DNA of 64,000 bases from Lyophyllum atratum (Eukaryota > Basidiomycota > Agaricomycetes > Agaricales > Lyophyllaceae). The stretch lies in the NCBI GenBank assembly GCA_014905825.1, contig JACGCN010000089.1:1-64000 (forward strand), in the 5' to 3' direction. This document shows positions 1 through 8,184 of the stretch, piece by piece. Position numbers and translations under genes: made by a program. Below the pieces are notes generated by a model, which saw only the letters and a list, made by a program, of their open reading frames with translations, was not told the origin of the DNA and searched no databases. Each line of letters opens with the position of its first letter. The stretch's first letter is position 1.

Positions 1-585
1 CAGCGAGTTCCTGCCTTGAGGCCTGCATAAATTTGGCAGCAGCCTCGTTCTATAGTCCATGCATTGAGTATTGGTATTAGAGAAGATCTATGCGCCTTAC
101 ACGTCGAACCACAGCCTTACGCAGAATGTTTGCCTAAAATACCAGAAGGCATGTTATCGAGGAGCCATTCCTCAAGCAAATCGAACATACAATCGTGGAC
201 GATGGCACCTTGGCATTTGAAGCTTTGTCTGCGGCATACACCTCAGAGAGAACGGACTACACGCACAAGCATTAAATACAATGCAAGGTAAATATGTAAT
301 AGGATGAGACTCACTCTGAGGGTTGTTGACGTGGTCGCGTCTTTGCCCTGTACATCTCGCTTCAGCAAACGCAGAACCTCTATAATTTTCAACCGACCTT
401 CATAGCCGACTTGATTTCGTCCATCAAGCGCGTGCGGAGGTCTTGCAATTACCAAAGGTCAGAATGGGAGTCACAACCTTGAAACCCGGTTTTGACATAC
501 CTCCCGTGTCAGACGTCGTGTAAAAGCGCCATTGACGCGCGTTCATCACAGACCTTGAGAAGAGACGTAGAGTAGGAGGTAACAT
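1..585 (-). CDS. AIM41: AIM41-like mitochondrial GatB/YqeY-domain protein, 5' part of gene
   Basis: Six exons read on the minus strand: 501-585, 398-441, 315-347, 191-256, 101-133 and 1-49, the last cut by the window edge. Introns are 50-59 nt with GT-AG ends. The start at 585 is the first ATG in frame. The first ~28 residues (MLPPTLRLFSRSVMNARQWR...) are basic and hydroxylated with no acids, like a mitochondrial presequence. Then come DLRTRLMDEIKSAMK, GKDATTSTTLR, SVLSEVYAADKAS, ILRKAVVRR and NEAAAKFMQASRQELA, which follow the order of a YqeY/AIM41 domain (helical, related to the GatB tail). Yeast AIM41 is a mitochondrial protein of unclear role; bacterial YqeY-type domains resemble the tRNA-binding tail of GatB. 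About 100 residues are visible and the C-terminus lies outside the window. A copia LTR begins 36 nt upstream of the ATG. Confidence 0.82.
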
Positions 586-621
586 GCCCACGCGGTAAGC
601 CAGGAGAACTCGGGCAAAAAG

Positions 622-950
622 TGTTGTAAGTTAAGCTCAGTCGTGTATAAGGATCGACTATACAATAGTAGTACCTGTTGTAAGTTAAGCTATAAGCGAC
701 GTTAGCGAGGAGTAAATAAGAGGTAAGTAAGCGGCATACCTCAGTCGTGTATAAGGATCGACTGAGGTATACCGTAGGTCCGTGCATCCGTTACACCTCC
801 CGCTCGCGTGGTACTGTACAGTACCAAATTGCCTCCGTCTCCTCCCAGTCCCGCCCTCCGACTCTCCAGTTCCGCCTTTCCTAATCGAGTCTTCTGGTCA
901 TGTGATGGCGCGCGTCAACACGCGACTACGCGAGTCACCGCACTCCAACA
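622..950 (-). repeat. 3' LTR of copia element (329 bp)
   Basis: Direct repeat of 5425-5754, with TGTTG...CAACA ends. Internally it repeats two short blocks: tgttgtaagttaagct (at 622 and again about 54 bp further on) and cagtcgtgtataaggatcgact (twice). The second block sits in a perfect 12-bp inverted repeat, 736-747 against 759-770, with an 11-nt loop. As the 3' LTR it points towards the AIM41-like start codon. Confidence 0.95.
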
Positions 951-958
951 TTCCCCCT
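951..958 (-). other. Polypurine tract of copia element
   Basis: On the minus strand the bases directly upstream of the 3' LTR read agggggaa, a purine run in the expected position for plus-strand DNA priming. Confidence 0.75.
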
Positions 959-973
959 GACTCGCGTATCGCG

Positions 974-3900
974 TTACTCTTCGCAGAGACGTAGCGCTAG
1001 GCAAAATTTGTGGTGCGCTGGACGTGGTAATGGTTTGGTGAGGAGGTCGGCAATGTTTTCGGTGGTAGGGATGTAGTTGACGTGTAAGTCACCGACTTCG
1101 ACGCATTCGCGTAGGTAATGGTGGCGTATATCAATGTGTTTGACCCTAGCGTTGTTCTTGGTGTTCTCAGTGAGTGAGATAGCACCTGAGTTGTCGGCTG
1201 CAAGCTGAGCGGGTCGCGGCTGGGGAAAGTCGATATCGGCTAGGGATGAATACATCCACTGTAACTGCTGAACCGCGCGGGACATGGCCATGTACTCTGC
1301 CTCGGTAGTAGACGTAGCGACCGTCGGTTGGTATTTCGACCCCCACGCTGTCGGACCGCCAGCTTGGAGAAAGACGTGTCCTGAGATGGACCTGCGTGTA
1401 TCGGTACACGCGGCGTAGTCCGAATCGACATAGCCATGTGGCGTGAATGAGGTGTATCCGTCGCCGCCGTACCGTATTTTGTAGTGTAGAGTGGCCTTGA
1501 CATACTGCAGGACATGCATAAGGGCCTGCCAATGGGGTTTACCAGGGTTCGTGGAGAAGCGGCTCAGGGATGCGACTGCGTATGATAAGTCCGGGCGTGT
1601 AGCGATCTGCGCGTACATGATCGACCCGAGGACTTCACGGTATGGCTTATCCTGCATGAAGTGACGGTCCTCGGCTGTGGTAGGTGCCTGCGTTTTGTTG
1701 AGAATGACGCCTGGTGGGAGAGGTGTGTACTTGGGTGCGCAATCCCACATGCCGTATCGCTCGAGGACCCTCTTCAGGTACTCGTACTGAGACATTGTGA
1801 GGATGCCTCGATCCCTGTCGCGGTCAATGTGTATACCAAGGATGAATTTGACGGCACCTAGGTCCTTGAGGTCATATTTCTCCCCAAGTTCCTTTATCGC
1901 GATTGCCGCGCCTCCCGTCGTCGTTGATATCCCGTTCACATCGTCCGTGTATAGGCTCAGGATCGTCCTCTCTTCCCCAACCTTTTTCCACCTAACCGAT
2001 TGGTCCGCCCTCGACCTTGTATATCCCAACCTGCTGGTCTCCTCATTTAATGCCTTCCACCAATTGTACGCCCCGTCCATCGTTCCATAGATGGCCTTAT
2101 CCACCAGCGCCACCAACTCCTTCTCATCATCTGCCTTCTCTCCATCCTCTATCTTCTTTCCTGCCGCCGGTAACACTTCATATACCTCGCTAGGCTTGAG
2201 CGCGTATCCCTCGGGTTGCTCCATGAGAATCGGTACCTGATTTGGCGCGTTAAGGTAGGCGCTAGTGTAGTCGATTTGCCACATTTCCATGTCCTTGGCG
2301 GTGCCGACTGCGATGTTGATACGTAGGGATTCATATCGTACGACCGACGCGTAACTGGCGAAGAAGTCCACGCCCGGGATCTGCGTAAAGCCCTTGGCTA
2401 CGAGACGCGCTTTCCTGCCAACTATCTTGCCGGTCTCGTCGTATTTGTTGGCGAACACCCAGCGGTTCTTCATCGTCCTAGCTCCCTCCGGCCTTTCCAC
2501 CAGCGTCCACACCTTCCTCTCGTGCATCCTCGCAATCTCTTTATCCATGGGTTCCTTCCACAAATCGGGTCGAGTCATGGCTTCCGAGTAAGATTTGGGG
2601 AACCAGTGGTAGTCGGCAGCTGCGTCTGCGTGGCTGGGTGTCGTGAGTAGTGCTGTATTGGTAGATACTGTGTTGTCGCGTGCCCAATCAAGTCCTTTTC
2701 CGGCCCCTTCTGCTATGCGAGTTTCGGACTCTGCGGCATCAAGAGCCGCCGCCGACGGGTTGCGATTCCGTTCCGAGCGGCGTGGGATAACTGGAGCAGG
2801 TGGTGCCGGAATAGGAGGGTCGGGCGCTGGGCGAGCTGGTTCAACCACTGGATCGTCGACTGTGTCGGGTAAGAAGTCGTCGAGTGTTTCCCCCTCAGTG
2901 GATGGACCGGCGAGGGAGGTGACAGTGCGGTGAGCGGACCCTTCTTCGAAGATGACGTCCCGGGATCTAAAGATAGAGCCTGTCGATCGATCGAGAAGCT
3001 TATAGTCGCCTCGACCAAAATAGCCGATCAGGACGCATTTGATGGACCTGGCATCTAATTTGCTCCCGCCCTTCTCCTTCGGGATCTTGGCGTAGGCAGT
3101 ACATCCAAATGGGCGCAAGTGAGCGATGTCCGGCTTCTGGCCCGTCCTAACTTCGAACAGGGTCTTCCCAGGGTGTCGCGAGCTTGGGATGAAGTCCATC
3201 AGGTATACCGCCGTCGCCATTGCTTCCCCCCAATACTTGGAGGCGAGGCCGGCTTCTATCATCATGCTCCTCCCACGGTCCAGGACAGTCCGATTGGCGC
3301 GCTCTACGACACCATTCGCAGCAGAGGAGTAGGGGGCGGTAGTCTCATGAATAATGCCGAACTTCTGACAGTAAGCCGCCCATAACCGATTCACGAATTC
3401 GGGTCCCTCATCGGTGCGGATATAGAGAAGTTTCTGTCCAGTTTGACGTTCCGACTTCACATGGTACGTTTCCAAGACCTCAACCGTCGTCTCCATCTCC
3501 TTATTCGCCAGGAAGTATCCTTCTACTCCGCCGCCACCCTGATCCACCGCCAACATCATATACACCTTTCCTCCCGTCGTCTGCACTCGTGCTGGACCCC
3601 AAAGGTCGAAGCAAACTCGTTCATTCAAGCGCGATTCTGGAACGACGATGTCATCAAAAGGTCTGCGCGCGTGTTTCCCCAGGATGCAGTCCTCGCACCT
3701 TCCGGCCGTGTTCTTCTTGGTCACATCAAGCCCGGCACACATTTCTTTCGACACCATCTCGCGCAAAACGCTCTCTCCCACGTGACCGAGTCGACGGTGC
3801 CAGGTTTCGAGGTCGGTGGCGCGAGTCAGGGACCGAGCAGCCATCGCGGTAGGAGAGGTAGGGGGTGGAACGAACTCGATGCGATACATCGTCGAGTTGT

Positions 3901-5356
3901 AGGCTTCGCAACGCATGAACGGTTTCTTGTCGCGGGTATAGAAGGTGGCGCAGCCGCCACCGAAGACTGTGTAGCACCCTTTCTTATCGAGGCGGCCGAT
4001 GGAAATGAGGTTGTGAGTGAGATCGGGGGCGTGCATCGCATTCTCGAAGGTGAGTTCTATCGTCCTCCCTTCATACACCACCACCTTCCGTACCCTGCCC
4101 ATTCCTTTAATATTAAATTCCCCGCCATCTGCAGTCGAGCCCGCCTTATCCTTCCCAGGTACAGGACCGTACGTCTCAAAATCCCCACGATCGACAAAGA
4201 AATGCTCGCTAGCCGCCGAATCCGCGTAGCTGACCACTGGCACGCCTCGCTCAGTCACGGTGGTGTTCGCCGAAAATGCCAGTCGTTCATCAAACAGCCC
4301 TGCGTTGTCGGCGCCAACGACAGCCGAGTGGACAGCGGGGGTCGAAGGTGCAGGTGGAGTAGGGGATGAAGTGGTAGTGGTAGCGTTAGCCGTCGGGGTC
4401 TTGCTTAGACTTTTACTGCCTTTCCACCAGTCGGGAAATTGGCCCTCCATCCCTCCGCCGCTCCTGAAGCATTTGGACGAGAGGTGGCCCTGGCGACCGC
4501 AGTTCGAGCATTTCTGGTCGGGGTTTTTTAGGGTGCGTTGCTGGGTGAGCAGTGCATGCGTCGACTGGGCAGGTGCGATAGCCGCGGCGGCGCTGTTGTC
4601 GAGCATGGCGTGGGTGGTAAGGGCCGTGATGACTGCGACGGAGGTCTCGGTATTGAGAAGGGTGCTGATGATGACCTTCCACTCTGTAGTCCTCGGCATC
4701 GACTTCAGGATGATGGTACGGAACTTCCTGTCCTCGATATTCGCACCCTGGTCGTTCGCCTTCTTCCACGCGGTGCGAAGGGCCTCGAAGTGTTTCTCGA
4801 TTGGCGTCCCCTCGACATACTTGACAGCGCTGAGCGCTTCCTCGGCATTAATCATACCAAGGTCGGAGGTGGCGTCGTGAATGGAGGTAAGTGATGTCCA
4901 CGTCTCCGCCGCCGTGCCGTCAGTCTTGACACCTTGTCCTACAGGATTAACGACGTTCAGGGATACCATGGACTGGGTAAAGGCGTCACGCTGGTCCCAT
5001 TCGTCGGACGTGGGGGTTTTCGATCCCCAGAAGGTGGTCGGAGTCTCTTTGGCGCTAGGGGACGGGGAGGGCCGTTTGATGGTGCCGTCTAGGTAGCCTA
5101 GGAGACTGCGGCCCTTGACTGCGGCGAGTATGGTGGTGCTGAACGCTATCCAGTTCGTGCCATTGAATTTCTCGTCCGCCGGGAGGAGAAACAGGGGAGG
5201 ATTCGAGGACATTGGTGCGGGTGTCGGTTCGGTTTTATTTTCGGGTTCGGTTTCAGATAGGGAATCCGGATTTTTAGGGGGGTCTGGGATAGGGTCGGAT
5301 TCGGTTTCAGGTAGTAGTAGTGCTTCGAGGTCGATTTCGAATTCTTCAGATAGCAT
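974..5356 (-). CDS. copia gag-pol polyprotein (1460 aa)
   Basis: One uninterrupted ORF from ATG at 5356. Domain order is copia-type. Gag is followed by a CCHC knuckle (CSNCGRQGHLSSKC, ~283-296). The aspartic protease has YADSAAS (~377), where DSG is replaced by DSA. The integrase has a zinc-binding start (TWHRRLGH ... CEDCILGKH, from ~515) and a catalytic core with an exact D-X35-E spacing between TDEGPEF and VVERANR. Reverse transcriptase has LYTDDVNG (~1135; YTDD in place of the common YVDD), and RNase H comes last (YVDSDYAAC, STTEAEYMAM, ~1349). Integrase before RT is diagnostic of copia. Protein is made as one frame, so Gag:Pol ratio must be set some other way than frameshifting. No break is seen. 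Confidence 0.95.
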   Translation of the reverse strand: MLSEEFEIDLEALLLPETESDPIPDPPKNPDSLSETEPENKTEPTPAPMSSNPPLFLLPADEKFNGTNWIAFSTTILAAVKGRSLLGYLDGTIKRPSPSPSAKETPTTFWGSKTPTSDEWDQRDAFTQSMVSLNVVNPVGQGVKTDGTAAETWTSLTSIHDATSDLGMINAEEALSAVKYVEGTPIEKHFEALRTAWKKANDQGANIEDRKFRTIILKSMPRTTEWKVIISTLLNTETSVAVITALTTHAMLDNSAAAAIAPAQSTHALLTQQRTLKNPDQKCSNCGRQGHLSSKCFRSGGGMEGQFPDWWKGSKSLSKTPTANATTTTSSPTPPAPSTPAVHSAVVGADNAGLFDERLAFSANTTVTERGVPVVSYADSAASEHFFVDRGDFETYGPVPGKDKAGSTADGGEFNIKGMGRVRKVVVYEGRTIELTFENAMHAPDLTHNLISIGRLDKKGCYTVFGGGCATFYTRDKKPFMRCEAYNSTMYRIEFVPPPTSPTAMAARSLTRATDLETWHRRLGHVGESVLREMVSKEMCAGLDVTKKNTAGRCEDCILGKHARRPFDDIVVPESRLNERVCFDLWGPARVQTTGGKVYMMLAVDQGGGGVEGYFLANKEMETTVEVLETYHVKSERQTGQKLLYIRTDEGPEFVNRLWAAYCQKFGIIHETTAPYSSAANGVVERANRTVLDRGRSMMIEAGLASKYWGEAMATAVYLMDFIPSSRHPGKTLFEVRTGQKPDIAHLRPFGCTAYAKIPKEKGGSKLDARSIKCVLIGYFGRGDYKLLDRSTGSIFRSRDVIFEEGSAHRTVTSLAGPSTEGETLDDFLPDTVDDPVVEPARPAPDPPIPAPPAPVIPRRSERNRNPSAAALDAAESETRIAEGAGKGLDWARDNTVSTNTALLTTPSHADAAADYHWFPKSYSEAMTRPDLWKEPMDKEIARMHERKVWTLVERPEGARTMKNRWVFANKYDETGKIVGRKARLVAKGFTQIPGVDFFASYASVVRYESLRINIAVGTAKDMEMWQIDYTSAYLNAPNQVPILMEQPEGYALKPSEVYEVLPAAGKKIEDGEKADDEKELVALVDKAIYGTMDGAYNWWKALNEETSRLGYTRSRADQSVRWKKVGEERTILSLYTDDVNGISTTTGGAAIAIKELGEKYDLKDLGAVKFILGIHIDRDRDRGILTMSQYEYLKRVLERYGMWDCAPKYTPLPPGVILNKTQAPTTAEDRHFMQDKPYREVLGSIMYAQIATRPDLSYAVASLSRFSTNPGKPHWQALMHVLQYVKATLHYKIRYGGDGYTSFTPHGYVDSDYAACTDTRRSISGHVFLQAGGPTAWGSKYQPTVATSTTEAEYMAMSRAVQQLQWMYSSLADIDFPQPRPAQLAADNSGAISLTENTKNNARVKHIDIRHHYLRECVEVGDLHVNYIPTTENIADLLTKPLPRPAHHKFCLALRLCEE

Positions 5357-5411
5357 TCAAGGTTGTTTCGGTGAGCCGTTCCAAAATAAACTGAGTTTAG
5401 CGCAGTGCAAC

Positions 5412-5424
5412 GGGGCCCATAACC
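5412..5424 (-). other. Primer-binding site matching initiator tRNA-Met anticodon arm
   Basis: The plus strand next to the 5' LTR reads gggcccataacc, the sequence of the anticodon stem-loop of eukaryotic initiator tRNA-Met (anticodon CAU inside gggcccataaccc). On the element's strand this is ggttatgggccc, the same start as in Drosophila copia, which is primed by a half-tRNA rather than by the tRNA 3' end. There is no TGG complementary to a CCA end. Confidence 0.75.
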
Positions 5425-5754
5425 TGTTGTAAGTTAAGCTCAGTCGTGTATAAGGATCGACTATACAATAGTAGTACCTGTTGTAAGTTAAGCTATAAGC
5501 GACGTTAGCGAGGAGTAAATAAGAGGTAAGTAAGCGGCATACCTCAGTCGTGTATAAGGATCGACTGAGGTATACCGTAGGTCCGTGCATCCGTTACACC
5601 TCCCGCTCGCGTGGTACTGTACAGTACCAAATTGCCTCCGTCTCCTCCCAGTCCCGCCCTCCGACTCTCCCAGTTCCGCCTTTCCTAATCGAGTCTTCTG
5701 GTCATGTGATGGCGCGCGTCAACACGCGACTACGCGAGTCACCGCACTCCAACA
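5425..5754 (-). repeat. 5' LTR of copia element (330 bp)
   Basis: Same sequence as 622-950 apart from one extra C in the run within ctctcccag. The 12-bp inverted repeat is at 5539-5550 and 5562-5573. It carries the element's own promoter, reading left. Confidence 0.95.
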
Positions 5755-5759
5755 AAAAG

Positions 5760-6095
5760 GCTGTCTTGAGAGCTGCCAGTGCCACCAACTTCAGAATTTC
5801 GTGATCGGGCGCCTACGCAATCAGGACTGTCACATGATGCTTCTGCCAAATTCCAATTCCGTGTTCCGACGTACCTCCACCTCGAAGAAGCGCGCGCTTG
5901 ATTCGACCGACGTAGACCTCGAGTGACCTGCGAACGCGTGTTTCTCATTATCGGACGTTTAGCACCCTCATCGACTGTTGTAAAGTCTCTTTGCTGATTC
6001 ATAAACCGTGGCAATTGACGCCAGGGGTGAGGAACTCTAATCTTCCATACCACTTACTTCTTGCGCTGAATTTTCATTTCTTTGACTCAGCCTGC
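5760..6095. other. Remaining promoter side of the QNG1-like gene
   Basis: This 336-bp stretch lies between the copia target duplication and the next start codon. No convincing coding frame is present. It is the right half of the former divergent AIM41/QNG1 intergenic region and presumably holds the QNG1-like 5' UTR and core promoter. No clear TATA box was seen. Confidence 0.55.
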
Positions 6096-7641
6096 ATGCC
6101 AATGTCTCCCTTGCCTCCTTCTGGGAAGTATGTTCAATCGATCCGCGATTCTTCCCGATCTTTGCGTCAGAAGGCTGGGATTGTGGTATGTGACCTCGAC
6201 TCGTCGATGTAGATTAAAGATGTTGTCGGTCCACATGGTCGAATGCTTGAACCTGTATCCTCAGATGTACAGCTTTCGAGTTCTAGACAGCCATGCCGCT
6301 TGAAATTATCGATCTTCTCTGCGGTTCATGTCTTATCATCCATTTCCAATCGCTCCTGGCTCATTCATACTTTACCTGACAGATTAGTCCAGACTCTATC
6401 AAACGGCTTCTGACATCGCCCTCGTTTACCACAAGTTACAAACGTGTCTCGACTTCTCATGGCTTAGCTCTGCCATTGAACTTTTCATCCCCACTCGATG
6501 AGCTTAACCTGCTCTCGATTCTTTCGCTGCTGAATTTTGCCTCAGGATATCGCGTCCAGCTGCATAGTGAAGTTGGCCGTGGTGCTTGGGACTCCATTCG
6601 AGCCTTCGTCTTTTCCCTGTATCTGTCATCATCCGTCGATGGTGGCGACTTACTTTCCGCAAAGGGCTTCGCCGCCATTGATTCGACCAAAGTAGCTGAT
6701 CTAATGGGCGTCAATGTGCACACTGAACGCCCTCACGATACCATCCCTGGTCTGACTATAGGAGAGTTGGGTGGGCCTATGCACGAGCTCGTGAACCTTA
6801 TTACCAAAGCTTTGAACGAAACAGGGGAAGTACTGGTTAATCTAGGCTATCCGAATCTTGGCGTCTTTCTTGCTGAGGCATTGAAAGAGGGTGCAAAGGT
6901 TAAATCCAATTCGGAGGTGAAGGCAGACCAAGATTTAGATACTGTCCTGGAACGGGTAAGCTTTCTGTGGACTTGCATATCGTACGACTGTTGGCTAATT
7001 CCCTGGCATAGATCGTCCGCGCTATACCTGCGTTCCAAGATATGGGAGAAGTAGATGGCCAGCGTGAGTGAGAGATGACTTTGAGGACCTGGATGTTGTT
7101 GATTGACAACCCACCAGCCATCTATTGTTTCAAAAAAGCTCTCTTCTTGATACACGCGATAGCCATTCGATTTGGAGCTATCTCGCCACCACCATTCCCT
7201 ATTCCGTCAACGGCCCAGAGTCCCATATTCACGGACAATGTCTTACCGTCGATGCTCATACACCTCGGGGTCATTGACCTATCTACTTCGCCCACCTTAT
7301 CCTCTTTATTTCCTGGTGCGGGCTCCCCGGAGAATCTCAAAACCCTGCTTGAGGTGTGGGACGGACCGAAATCTCTGCCGAAAGTCATTCCAAAGGAGGG
7401 GCCAATTCTGACATCGGATCAGGCGTATATTTTGCGCGCAGCAGCCATCGATGCATGCGAGCTGATCATCGAAGTCGCTCGCTCGCTCCCTGCCGATTCC
7501 CTGGCCGATGATGGTTCGCTGGATTGGATCAGGCAAATTAGTCTCCCTGACCTGGACATGTGGATTTGGGCCGTTGCAAAGGACAGACCAGATTATAGGC
7601 AATTGCAACGGTTTGTGCGCAAAAATACCGTGTTCTTCTGA
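6096..7641 (+). CDS. QNG1: Queuosine salvage protein (QNG1/DUF2419 family), 412 aa
   Basis: Four exons: 6096-6185, 6383-6955, 7012-7063 and 7118-7641; intron 1 is unusually long for this locus (197 nt). A second in-frame ATG lies two codons in (6102). The protein includes LLNFASGYRVQLH and GRGAWDSIRAFVFSLY (~65-95), GVNVHTERPHD, IGELGGPMHELVNLI, GYPNLGVFLAEALKEG, CFKKALFLIHAIAIRFG (~242-258), FTDNVLPSMLIHLGV (Asp ~278), DQAYILRAAAIDACELI and a C-terminus KDRPDYRQLQRFVRKNTVFF. This set matches the Q_salvage family, which releases queuine base from queuosine 5'-phosphate so that it can be put into tRNA. The D-N-V-L-P/LG segment corresponds to the conserved acidic site of the family. Full length and unbroken. 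It was divergently paired with the AIM41-like gene before the copia insertion. Confidence 0.85.
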
Positions 7642-8184
7642 GGGTCAGCGCGACGGTGAAGCGAATGCCTATCAGAGATCTTATACCCATATGTACTTAG
7701 GCTGATAATGAACGTTTACTCCTTGAAAGTCCCTCACGACGAACTCAAATGGCTCGGCAGCTACCAAAGCAACAACATAACATCAGGTCTTACAACAGAA
7801 CGTCAACTTGAAATCCAGTTGCCAGAGATTGGAGTAACATTATTACAAGTTCATGATTTTGCATGAGACTTGTTGTTGTAGGGCTACTATCAGAAGAGTA
7901 CCCTGGAGAGGTGCAAGGCGAAACTGATAAAGTCTTGATCGTGGTAGTCTGACTTTAGTGCATATCTATCACCTGTACACATTGTTCCCTGCGATCACTA
8001 AGCCACCTCATAACACTTCATTGGTAGTTCTGCGATCCTTCGCGTTGTCTGGACGATTCCAATCTCTCCAAGGTTCCACGTTTCGCGCCCAACGCAGTTA
8101 GGGCGCCGTTATTTAACACATTCCTCGAGCAATAGAGAAGGTCTCAGAAACCCCGCATTGTGATCATCTAACTCGACATTTAGC
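7642..8184. other. Intergenic region, QNG1-like to NAD kinase
   Basis: 543 bp between two genes on the same strand. It must hold the 3' end of the queuosine gene and the promoter of the kinase. No coding frame, RNA gene or repeat was recognised. Confidence 0.5.

Larger units (their letters stand above)
622..5754 (-). mobile_element. Complete Ty1/copia LTR retrotransposon
   Basis: The element is 5,133 bp, bounded by near-identical LTRs (622-950 and 5425-5754) and flanked by the 5-bp target duplication aaaag (617-621 and 5755-5759). Transcription sense is minus, so the 5' LTR is the right one. Primer-binding site, single gag-pol ORF, polypurine tract and both LTRs are present and uninterrupted, so it may be autonomous. 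The LTRs differ by a single base (one C in a C-run), which points to a recent insertion. It lies in the divergent intergenic region between the AIM41-like gene and the queuosine-salvage gene; removing the element and one TSD leaves about 372 bp between their start codons. Confidence 0.96.

Noticed and set aside
509..787. Minus-strand ORF across the left copia boundary
   Set aside because: It starts in the LTR and runs over the AIM41-like first exon in the wrong frame; the spliced AIM41 reading explains the area better.
3443..4369. 308-codon plus-strand ORF antisense to copia pol
   Set aside because: It is antisense to well-conserved integrase coding, and its residues look random with no domain.
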